A stretch of 5,733 nt of DNA, taken from Pseudomonadota bacterium. Lineage in GTDB: Bacteria; Pseudomonadota; Gammaproteobacteria; Burkholderiales; Sulfuriferulaceae. The notes under the pieces are model-generated. The model did not search any database and was not told where the DNA came from. It worked only from the letters and a program-made list of their open reading frames with translations. The stretch's first letter is position 1. The number at the start of each line of letters is the position of its first letter. The stretch spans positions 1-5,733 of the forward strand of contig JAJYGL010000018.1 of NCBI GenBank assembly GCA_021790625.1. Reading direction: 5' to 3'. Made by a program: the position numbers and the translations under genes. This document shows positions 1 to 5,474 of the stretch, piece by piece.

Positions 1-443
1 CCGAGTTCCAGCCATATCTCATAGCCTTGTTGCTGGTAGCCGACCAGCAGGTCGAGCACGGCGGTCGGGACGCAATCGGGACGTGTGCCGACGGAAATGC
101 CAATGACGTCGGGTGCTGTCATGGCGCTGCGGTAGAGTTGGTCCAGATGTTGCACATCGGCATAGGTGTTGGTGTAGGCTTGAAAGTAGGCCAGATATTG
201 TTGGGCGCGGGTACGCTTTGCGATGGCCTGCCTGCCGGAGGCGAGCTGTTCTGTGATGGATTTTTTTTGTCTGGCGTGTGGGCTGAACGAGACATTGTTG
301 CAGAATGTGCAGCCGCCACGGCCTTTGCTGCCGTCGCGGTTCGGACAGGTCAGACCTGCATCCAGCGCGATTTTGTGCACGCGCTGGCCGTGGCGGCGTA
401 GCATGTGTTGTCCAAAAGTGTGCACGTAATCAGCGAGGGTCAT
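1..443 (-). CDS. yhcC: YhcC-type radical SAM protein (TIGR01212-like), 3' part cut off by window edge
   Basis: Reading leftward from the ATG at 443, 147 codons are visible with no stop. The N-terminus resembles E. coli YhcC as I remember it: a GQ/RRHGQRVHK segment, then CPNRDGSKGRGGCTFCNN, then a YFQAYTNTYADV stretch and a GTRPDCVP motif. The cluster-binding cysteines are C33, C45 and C48, a CX11CX2C spacing typical of this family rather than the classical CX3CX2C. They would hold the [4Fe-4S] cluster that cleaves S-adenosylmethionine. Family members are about 310 aa, so roughly half is present; the precise substrate of the family is not settled to my knowledge. The start lies 7 nt after the stop of the upstream chorismatase-like gene, and no good Shine-Dalgarno is visible, so translation is probably coupled to that gene. 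Family assignment is secure; a functional link to the oxygenase operon is inference. Confidence 0.93.
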   Translation of the reverse strand, partial: MTLADYVHTFGQHMLRRHGQRVHKIALDAGLTCPNRDGSKGRGGCTFCNNVSFSPHARQKKSITEQLASGRQAIAKRTRAQQYLAYFQAYTNTYADVQHLDQLYRSAMTAPDVIGISVGTRPDCVPTAVLDLLVGYQQQGYEIWLEL

Positions 444-450
444 GAGGTGG

Positions 451-1671
451 TTAAAAATCAGGCAGGGCAGGATCGTGGTGAGGAGCGATGCCCACCCCTT
501 CGACTTCTACCAGCCATTCGGGGCGGCATACCGGCCCTTGCACGATGAGGGTTGGTACATCAGGCAGGCGTTCTTGCAGGCGTTGGGTGATGTGTGGCGC
601 ATCAGCAGGGTCGCGCAGATACACGAGCAGGTATTGCATGTCGTCGAGATTGGCTCCGCCGGAACGTAACAGGGCGTCAACGTTGTCGAGCGCGACGTCG
701 AGTTGTCGCAGTGCATCGCCCACGTGTATGACTTGTCCGTTGTTATCGATACTGGCGGTGCCGGACAGATACAAATGGTTGCGATCTGCCCAGGCGATGC
801 GGGTGCCGCGTTCAAAGGTAACGTTGTAGTCGATGGTCGGGCAGAGCCGATCAAAGTCGTTTAGCCACGAGAGTTGTGTGGGGTTGAGATCAGGGATAGA
901 GTAGGCATCCATCAGGATGGTGTCGAACTGGTGTGAACAGGTTCCCTCGATACCGGTGCTGGCAATGTAGTGGGTGTCGCGGGTAAGACCGTGGTCGGTA
1001 AAGAGTTGTGTCCGGGCGGTCACCATTTCCTGATAAAAAACATCGACATTTTTCAGGTATAACCAAGTGCGTACGCAATGGTCGCGCAGGTTGCTGCCTT
1101 CTTGCGCAAGCGCATCGACCAGTTTTTCAAAGACTGCGTTTGTTTGTTCGCTGGCAGGCTGTGCGTTGCTGGCTGCTGCGCACAGGCGAGTGCTCCACAG
1201 GTGGCGAATACCATTTTTTGTCAGGCGCAGGTGTCCGGTCGCTGTCAGTTGTTTGTCATAAGGTTGCAGAGAATCGATGTGATAGGCCAGTAAGGCGATT
1301 TTTGCGCCAGATAGCGGCGCTTGCTGAACGATAGACAGGGCAATCGGATCATCGGGGAGCGAATTGAGCGGGCTATGCAGAACTTGCTGGCTCTGGTTGC
1401 GCGCATCGCTGAGGAAAACTCGCCGAAAAACGGCGGTATGCGGCGCTAGATGCAGCGTGTGCAGGGCGTCGTGATAACGCGAGATTAACTGTTCGAGTTG
1501 GGCATCAAACGGTAAACCAGTTGGTGCCTGTACCGTCAAATGGTATTCCACGCTGCCATTAAGACCGGTAAAGCGGCTGACGCTGACGCCGTTCGGGAGT
1601 TGCTCTGGTTTGTGTTCGGCCATTGGCACGTGCGACGCGTGTGTCGAGTGGAAAGCGGAAATGATATTCAT
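451..1671 (-). CDS. Chorismatase / RidA-like fold protein, 406 aa
   Basis: The C-terminal two thirds matches the FkbO/Hyg5/XanB2 chorismatase architecture, built from YjgF/RidA-like units. Visible are RTW at 201-203, an ASTGIEG segment at 237-243, LSGTASI at 302-308, IHVGD at 315-319 followed by Q323 and VALDN at 326-330, and CRPEWLVEVEG at 382-392. By hand alignment from memory, E389 falls at the catalytic glutamate, and G304 and C382 fall at positions that are Gly and Cys in Hyg5 (3-hydroxybenzoate-forming) but Ala in FkbO. Chorismatases cleave chorismate to pyruvate plus a hydroxybenzoate or dihydrodiol. At 406 aa it is about 60 residues longer than FkbO (about 344); residues 30-135, with an FRRVFLSDARNQ motif at 82-93, may be an additional RidA-like unit. 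It could instead belong to an uncharacterised multi-RidA family without lyase activity. The ATG overlaps the preceding oxygenase stop by 4 nt (ATGA), implying coupled translation; an internal Met17 is an alternative start. Confidence 0.7.
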   Translation of the reverse strand: MNIISAFHSTHASHVPMAEHKPEQLPNGVSVSRFTGLNGSVEYHLTVQAPTGLPFDAQLEQLISRYHDALHTLHLAPHTAVFRRVFLSDARNQSQQVLHSPLNSLPDDPIALSIVQQAPLSGAKIALLAYHIDSLQPYDKQLTATGHLRLTKNGIRHLWSTRLCAAASNAQPASEQTNAVFEKLVDALAQEGSNLRDHCVRTWLYLKNVDVFYQEMVTARTQLFTDHGLTRDTHYIASTGIEGTCSHQFDTILMDAYSIPDLNPTQLSWLNDFDRLCPTIDYNVTFERGTRIAWADRNHLYLSGTASIDNNGQVIHVGDALRQLDVALDNVDALLRSGGANLDDMQYLLVYLRDPADAPHITQRLQERLPDVPTLIVQGPVCRPEWLVEVEGVGIAPHHDPALPDF

Positions 1672-2354
1672 GTGCGGATAGGTTGATCAGGAAAAGCCAA
1701 CTGGTTTTTGTCGCGCCAGTCGGGGTGGACATAATTGATTTCCAGCAGGCGCCGTACGCCGATGATGGGGCGCGGGTCGAAACCATGCCAAGTGTTGTCA
1801 CCGGGTACGAAAATGACGCCGGAATTGAATTCTGCCGAGCTGCGGCCGACCCATTTTTTGTCCGCATCGTAAATGTCCGTTCCCCAATCGCGGGCATGAG
1901 GGCCGGTGCACAGATAAATGACCAGCGAAAACAGTTTTTCCGGTACGTCGTGATGCGGCTCCAGCCATGCGCCGTCGGTGTCCTGAATGTATTCCATGCG
2001 CAGAAAGCTGCCATCAAGCGGGATGTTGCAGGTAGCGGCAAACCGGCGTGCCACTTCGGGAGATTGCATGGCTTCTGCGAACACCTGGCAGGTGGGGAAG
2101 TCTTGTCTTAATGTTGGCGTAAAAAACGCGCGCTTGGGGTTGTTTTCACGATCACGTACGCCATGGTTATTACCATGATCCACGATTTGTGGTGGAGCAA
2201 TGGGGAGCATCAGGACTGCGCTGGCCAGGCTGACAGGCAGCACGTCTTGCATCAACCAGTGCCGATAGGGCGAGTCATCGCAATGCGATTCACGCAAGGA
2301 GCGGTTGAAATGGGTAATGATTTCAACGACGGACGGCAACGGAGGAAAATTCAT
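1668..2354 (-). CDS. 2-oxoglutarate/Fe(II)-dependent oxygenase, second in operon (228 aa)
   Basis: Numbered from the chosen start, the protein shows the double-stranded beta-helix signature of prolyl-hydroxylase-like oxygenases. An iron-binding HxD is at H134/D136 (EPHHDVPEK), followed by LFSLVIYL, a GTDIYDAD strand, and then FVPGDNTWHGF with the distal iron ligand H190. Eleven to twelve residues later R201/R202 (GVRRLLEINYV) would bind 2-oxoglutarate. Such enzymes use O2 and 2-oxoglutarate to hydroxylate, desaturate or otherwise oxidise a substrate; the substrate here cannot be read. The frame stays open up to 2489, which would add 45 residues overlapping the upstream gene. I chose the ATG at 2354 because an AGGA lies 5 nt before it and the first oxygenase stops 16 nt upstream. 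It shares only motif-level similarity with its neighbour, so the two are not recent duplicates. The downstream gene starts inside its stop codon. Confidence 0.9.
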   Translation of the reverse strand: MNFPPLPSVVEIITHFNRSLRESHCDDSPYRHWLMQDVLPVSLASAVLMLPIAPPQIVDHGNNHGVRDRENNPKRAFFTPTLRQDFPTCQVFAEAMQSPEVARRFAATCNIPLDGSFLRMEYIQDTDGAWLEPHHDVPEKLFSLVIYLCTGPHARDWGTDIYDADKKWVGRSSAEFNSGVIFVPGDNTWHGFDPRPIIGVRRLLEINYVHPDWRDKNQLAFPDQPIRT

Positions 2355-2359
2355 GGCAA

Positions 2360-2363
2360 TCCT
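2360..2363 (-). promoter_or_regulatory. Shine-Dalgarno (AGGA) fixing the start of the second oxygenase
   Basis: Reading leftward, AGGA lies 5 nt before the ATG at 2354, inside the 16-nt gap after the first oxygenase's stop codon. This supports the 228-aa form over the longer open frame that begins at 2489 within the upstream gene. Confidence 0.6.
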
Positions 2364-2370
2364 GTTTGGT

Positions 2371-3054
2371 TCAGTGCAAGCGCCTTGGTGCCCAATCGAG
2401 CGCGCGGCGTAGCAAAGGGATGGATTTGGCGATGGCGCTGATATTATGCCGCCAGTATTCTTTGCGGACATAACTTTCGGAATCGACATAACACAGTTGC
2501 AGACTCATGCGCTGGCCTTTTTGGGGCAGAAATCCATGCCAGGAATGGTCACAAACGCGAAACATCATCATCCGACCAAATTCTGGTGCAAACTCAAAGG
2601 CGTAATCTTCTCTGTCCGGGCTGCGCAAAATGCGCAGGCGGCCACGTTCGTAGGGCCACTCGCGGCTGAAACCCAGTAAAACGGTCACGATTTTGTGTTT
2701 TGAATCTGGATGGGCATAGCCTTCGTTGTAATGCCCGGTGGTGTTGCCCATCATGACGATGACCGGAGGTTTGTCTGACAGATCCATATCAAATTTCTTC
2801 TCAACCAATTGGCGAAAACGCAGACTGAGCAGTTCTTGCACGACAGCGCCAAATTTTTCGCCATAGCGCAAACTGGGCAGGCCATAGCTGCCGCGGTCGG
2901 GAATTTTCGGGGCGTCGGCAAGAATATCGTCTTTCAGCTCTGGTGCAATGGCATGTTCGGTGAAAGAAAAATCATAAGGGTCGTGACGAACCTCTGACGC
3001 CAGAATGGCGCGTTCATCCAGAATGGAAAGTGGTGAATCGTTCAAACGTATCAT
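2371..3054 (-). CDS. 2-oxoglutarate/Fe(II)-dependent oxygenase, first in operon (227 aa)
   Basis: This is a soluble protein with no signal peptide or membrane segment. The iron-binding facial triad is visible: H115-P-D117 (GYAHPDSKHK), then a VTVLLGFS strand and a GRLRIL turn, then MMMFRVCDHSWHGF with distal ligand H173 (H170 is an alternative). R182, nine residues later in GQRMSLQLCYV, is positioned to bind the 2-oxoglutarate carboxylate. The family oxidises small molecules or side chains with O2; similar proteins occur in cell-surface and natural-product clusters, but no substrate can be assigned here. The start at 3054 is supported by a GAGGT (minus strand, 3066-3062) 7 nt upstream. It is the promoter-proximal gene of the leftward operon, divergent from nrdD across about 358 bp. 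Two unrelated-looking 2OG oxygenases in series suggest successive oxidations in one pathway, which is inference. Confidence 0.9.
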   Translation of the reverse strand: MIRLNDSPLSILDERAILASEVRHDPYDFSFTEHAIAPELKDDILADAPKIPDRGSYGLPSLRYGEKFGAVVQELLSLRFRQLVEKKFDMDLSDKPPVIVMMGNTTGHYNEGYAHPDSKHKIVTVLLGFSREWPYERGRLRILRSPDREDYAFEFAPEFGRMMMFRVCDHSWHGFLPQKGQRMSLQLCYVDSESYVRKEYWRHNISAIAKSIPLLRRALDWAPRRLH

Positions 3055-3079
3055 GTCGGCTACCTCTGCGGCTAAATGA

Positions 3080-3130
3080 TATACCTTAAAATTTGAAGAT
3101 GCTAATATACTTTGTATACCTTGAAAGTTT
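3080..3130. repeat. Two direct copies of a TATACCTT element 35 bp apart
   Basis: The copies are at 3080-3095 and 3115-3130 and agree at 13 of 16 positions, with an identical TATACCTT core followed by a shared AAA and TT. They lie 26-76 bp upstream of the first oxygenase start, where an operator or overlapping promoter elements would be expected. The second copy contains a GTATAC palindrome (3114-3119). The 35-bp spacing is a little over three helical turns. Function is inferred from position only. Confidence 0.4.
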
Positions 3131-3151
3131 ACTCCTGACGCGAACTATTAT
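3121..3151 (+). promoter_or_regulatory. Weak sigma-70-like promoter candidate reading toward nrdD
   Basis: TTGAAA (3121-3126) and TATTAT (3146-3151, one mismatch to TATAAT) are separated by 19 nt, longer than the optimal 17. Transcription from here would begin near 3159 and include the inverted-repeat cluster as a leader or separate RNA. The call is tentative. Confidence 0.2.
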
Positions 3152-3182
3152 TCAAGCGGTTTTTATGGGTAACGCCAACCGG

Positions 3183-3290
3183 TCAGGCAAATGCCTGATG
3201 AACCCTGTGGGAATGGATCAGCGGTTCCTGGGTTTCGCTCGCAGCGTTTCTTTGCGGAGTTCCGCGGCGTTTTCTGGCGTTTCATCAAGG
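3183..3290 (+). other. Cluster of inverted repeats, possible structured RNA or leader
   Basis: Four complementary pairs nest in about 105 nt. TCAGGCA (3183-3189) faces TGCCTGA (3192-3198). AACCC (3201-3205) plus GGAA (3210-3213) faces TTCC (3225-3228) plus GGGTT (3230-3234). GCGGA (3254-3258) faces TCCGC (3261-3265). TGATGAA (3196-3202) can pair with TTCATCA (3281-3287) to close a multibranch. The first hairpin and the closing stem share bases, so they would be alternatives. GGCAAATG also occurs twice (3186-3193 and 3289-3296). I recognise no known riboswitch or sRNA here. Whether it is transcribed, and on which strand, cannot be told from the sequence. Confidence 0.35.
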
Positions 3291-3309
3291 CAAATGATAT
3301 GGCATTTAA

Positions 3310-3355
3310 CCACTACATGTCCATATAAAAAAATATTTTTATCTATATATTGTGT
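3310..3355. promoter_or_regulatory. NrdR-box-like site, with a weaker second half-box upstream
   Basis: Positions 3340-3355 (TATCTATATATTGTGT) match 12 of 16 positions of the NrdR box consensus as I remember it (ACACTATATATAGTGT), with the right half strongest. NrdR is the zinc/ATP-cone repressor that controls ribonucleotide reductase operons, usually through two boxes about three helical turns apart. A weaker match (CCACTACATGT core, about 8 of 16 overall) starts at 3310, 30 bp upstream, slightly under the usual 31-32 bp. The sites overlap TATAAA (3324-3329) and TATATT (3346-3351), where a repressor would block RNA polymerase. Placement 58-103 bp before nrdD fits. Confidence 0.45.
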
Positions 3356-3400
3356 TTTATGATTGTGAGGCGTATGGTTGTACCAAACTTACAATATTGC

Positions 3401-3405
3401 GAGGA
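3401..3405 (+). promoter_or_regulatory. Shine-Dalgarno (GAGGA) fixing the nrdD start
   Basis: GAGGA lies 7 nt before the ATG at 3413. The frame remains open to an upstream ATG at 3350, but that start has no ribosome binding site and would add 21 residues unlike the family's N-terminus. Confidence 0.7.
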
Positions 3406-3412
3406 AACCAAC

Positions 3413-5443
3413 ATGGTGAGTCAGATTGAACAATTGAGTAATACGCTTCCATTGCCCGTTGCGGTAATAAAGCGTGATGGTCGTCGGGAGATGTTCAATG
3501 CAGACAATATCCATCTTGCCATTCAGCGTGCGGGTGTGGCGACGGGTGAATTTGGTGATGATGAGGCGCGCCAGCTGACGGAAGCGGTTAGCAAGGTGTT
3601 GATTCATAAATACCGTGCGATGGCGCCGCAAGTGGAACAGGTACAGGATGTCGTAGAGCAGGTATTGATTTCGGCCAACTTTTTTGTGACGGCGCGGGCG
3701 TACATTGTCTACCGTGAGCAACATGCCCGATTGCGTCGGGACCAGAAAACGCTGGTTGAAGTGTCTGGCGCCATCAACGAATACCTAGCGCAGCAGGATT
3801 GGCGGGTGAATGCGAATGCCAATCAAGGCTATAGTCTTGGCGGCCTGATTCTGAATGTGTCCGGTAAAATGGTGGCAAATTACTGGCTGAATCATGTGTA
3901 TCCGCCAGAAATGGGGGAGGCGCATCGTGAAGCCGATATTCACATTCATGATCTGGACATGCTGGCCGGATATTGCGCCGGCTGGTCTTTGCGCACGCTG
4001 TTGCATGAGGGTTTGAACGGCGTGCCGGACAAGGTCGAGGCGCAACCGCCGCGCCATCTGTCGAGCGCCGTCGGACAAATGGTGAATTTTCTGGGTACCT
4101 TGCAGAACGAGTGGGCAGGCGCACAGGCGTTCAGTTCGGTGGATACATATCTGGCGCCATTCGTCCGCAAAGACGGACTTGCTTATGCTGAAATCAGGCA
4201 ATGTATTCAGGAGCTGATTTATAACCTGAACGTGCCATCGCGGTGGGGAACACAGACTCCTTTTACGAATTTTACATTTGACTGGGTTTGCCCTGATGAC
4301 CTGAAAACGCAGATTCCGCTTATCGGTGGTGAGGAAATGCCATTTTGCTATGGCGACCTGCAGGCAGAAATGGACTTGATCAATCAGGCATATATCGAAG
4401 TGATGACTGCCGGTGACGCCAAGGGGAGGGTGTTTACGTTTCCGATTCCGACTTATAACATCACGCCGGATTTTCCGTGGGAAAGTGCCAATGCCGAACG
4501 GCTGTTTGCCATGACAGCAAAATATGGTTTGCCCTATTTTCAGAATTTCATCAATTCGGAACTCAAGCCGAATATGGTGCGTTCGATGTGTTGCCGCCTG
4601 CAACTGGATTTACGTGAACTGCTCAAGCGCGGTAACGGGCTGTTTGGCAGCGCCGAGCAGACCGGGTCGGTCGGGGTCGTGACGATTAACTGCGCCCGGT
4701 TGGGTCATGTGTATCAGGCAGATGAGGAGGCTTTGTATGCCCGCCTGGACAGCTTGCTGGAAATGGGTAAAAACAGTCTGGAAATCAAGCGCAAAGTGAT
4801 TCAGCAATACATGGATAATGGTTTGTTTCCATATACGAAGCGTTATCTTGGCACATTGCGCAATCATTTTTCCACGTTGGGGGTCAACGGCATCAATGAG
4901 ATGATCCGTAATTTCACAGCGGATGAGCACGACATTACCAGTCCATGGGGACACGCATTTGCGCTGCGGTTTCTTGATCATGTGCGTACGCGTATGTTGG
5001 CGTTTCAGGAAGAAACGGGGCATATGTACAATCTGGAAGCCACGCCAGCAGAAGGGACAACCTATCGTTTTGCACGGGAAGACCGCAAACGGTATCCTAC
5101 CATTTTGCAGGCGGGAACGGAGGACATGCCGTATTACACCAATTCATCGCAATTGCCGGTTGGATTTACCGACGACCCGTTCGAGGCGCTGGAACGGCAG
5201 GAGCCTTTACAGAAAAAATATACGGGCGGCACGGTGTTGCACTTGTACATGGCCGAACGCCTGTCGGATGCCAATGCCTGCAAAACACTGGTGCGGCGGG
5301 CGTTGGAACGGTTTGGATTGCCGTATCTGACCGTGACGCCAACCTTTTCGATTTGTCCGAAACACGGGTATCTTGCTGGCGAACATGAATTTTGCCCGCG
5401 TTGCGATGAAGAAAAGTTGGCAGCCAGACGGCAGGTTGCGTGA
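3413..5443 (+). CDS. nrdD: Anaerobic (class III) ribonucleoside-triphosphate reductase, catalytic subunit lacking its glycyl radical domain (676 aa)
   Basis: Class III reductases make deoxyribonucleotides from ribonucleoside triphosphates under anoxia. Residues about 14-105 form an ATP-cone (VIKRDGRRE, then FNADNIHLAI), the allosteric activity domain. The catalytic barrel follows, with NANQGYSLGG near 135-144, DIHIHDL at 175-181, and GYCAGWSL containing C188, the probable partner cysteine. RSMCCRL at 390-396 has C394 (or C393) as the likely finger-loop thiyl radical cysteine, and LEATPAEG lies at 541-548. A zinc-binding tail has C648, H651, C661 and C664 (CPKH...CPRC). Normal NrdD proteins continue into a C-terminal RVxGY glycyl radical loop. 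This one stops 12 residues after C664 and that loop is in the next ORF. Without it the protein should be unable to start catalysis alone. The start at 3413 rests on GAGGA 7 nt upstream. Confidence 0.96.
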   Translation: MVSQIEQLSNTLPLPVAVIKRDGRREMFNADNIHLAIQRAGVATGEFGDDEARQLTEAVSKVLIHKYRAMAPQVEQVQDVVEQVLISANFFVTARAYIVYREQHARLRRDQKTLVEVSGAINEYLAQQDWRVNANANQGYSLGGLILNVSGKMVANYWLNHVYPPEMGEAHREADIHIHDLDMLAGYCAGWSLRTLLHEGLNGVPDKVEAQPPRHLSSAVGQMVNFLGTLQNEWAGAQAFSSVDTYLAPFVRKDGLAYAEIRQCIQELIYNLNVPSRWGTQTPFTNFTFDWVCPDDLKTQIPLIGGEEMPFCYGDLQAEMDLINQAYIEVMTAGDAKGRVFTFPIPTYNITPDFPWESANAERLFAMTAKYGLPYFQNFINSELKPNMVRSMCCRLQLDLRELLKRGNGLFGSAEQTGSVGVVTINCARLGHVYQADEEALYARLDSLLEMGKNSLEIKRKVIQQYMDNGLFPYTKRYLGTLRNHFSTLGVNGINEMIRNFTADEHDITSPWGHAFALRFLDHVRTRMLAFQEETGHMYNLEATPAEGTTYRFAREDRKRYPTILQAGTEDMPYYTNSSQLPVGFTDDPFEALERQEPLQKKYTGGTVLHLYMAERLSDANACKTLVRRALERFGLPYLTVTPTFSICPKHGYLAGEHEFCPRCDEEKLAARRQVA

Positions 5444-5444
5444 T

Positions 5445-5462
5445 GTTTATGTCTTGATAAAC
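5445..5462 (+). other. Short inverted repeat between nrdD and the glycyl radical ORF
   Basis: GTTTAT (5445-5450) and ATAAAC (5457-5462) are perfect complements around a 6-nt loop. The repeat starts 2 nt after the nrdD stop and ends 1 nt before the next gene's ribosome binding site. It is A/T-rich and lacks a following T tract, so it is not a convincing terminator. It could modestly affect re-initiation, mark an RNA processing site, or be chance. Confidence 0.4.
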
Positions 5463-5463
5463 T

Positions 5464-5470
5464 GGAGAAG
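5464..5470 (+). promoter_or_regulatory. Shine-Dalgarno (GGAGAAG) of the separate glycyl radical ORF
   Basis: GGAG is 7 nt before the ATG at 5475, near-optimal spacing. It argues that the 70-aa ORF is translated as its own gene and is not simply a frameshifted tail of nrdD. The same frame stays open upstream past a TTG at 5373 inside nrdD, but no ribosome binding site supports that start. Confidence 0.7.
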
Positions 5471-5474
5471 AATC

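Larger units (their letters stand above)
3055..3412. other. Divergent intergenic region between oxygenase operon and nrdD operon
   Basis: This 358-bp stretch carries no convincing gene. It must hold the promoters of both operons. On the leftward side there is a TATACCTT repeat and a weak promoter-like pair (minus-strand TTAGCA, 18 nt, TATCAT, 3105-3076). The middle, 3183-3290, is GC-richer and full of inverted repeats. The right end, 3321-3360, is strongly A/T-rich, with TATAAA at 3324-3329, TATATT at 3346-3351, a 7-bp inverted repeat (3325-3331 with 3336-3342) and a NrdR-box-like sequence. No full FNR/ANR site (TTGAT-N4-ATCAA) was found; only a half site ATCAA at 3284-3288 was seen. Confidence 0.7.

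Noticed and set aside
1008..1334. Plus-strand open frames opposite the chorismatase-like gene
   Set aside because: They are antisense shadows with arginine/cysteine-rich composition and no domain.
2355..2489. 45-residue N-terminal extension of the second oxygenase
   Set aside because: It would overlap the end of the first oxygenase gene; the ATG at 2354 has a ribosome binding site and fits the family length.
3274..3288. FNR/ANR binding site
   Set aside because: Only the ATCAA half is present; the other half matches at two of five positions.
3201..3290. Cobalamin or c-di-GMP riboswitch
   Set aside because: A GGGAAT-like stretch and hairpins are present, but the conserved cobalamin core and the GEMM core motifs are not.
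3093..3362. 89-aa plus-strand open frame in the divergent intergenic region
   Set aside because: No ribosome binding site, no recognisable domain, and it runs through the repeats and A/T-rich promoter region.
3350..3412. 21-residue N-terminal extension of NrdD from an upstream ATG
   Set aside because: No ribosome binding site at 3350, and the region overlaps the NrdR-like site; the ATG at 3413 has GAGGA at good spacing.
3785..4603. 272-aa open frame on the minus strand opposite nrdD
   Set aside because: It is fully antisense to the well-supported nrdD reading frame, has no recognisable domain, and its composition looks like a shadow translation.
5444..5474. Rho-independent terminator after nrdD
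   Set aside because: The hairpin is A/T-rich with no T tract, and the following ORFs clearly belong to the same operon.
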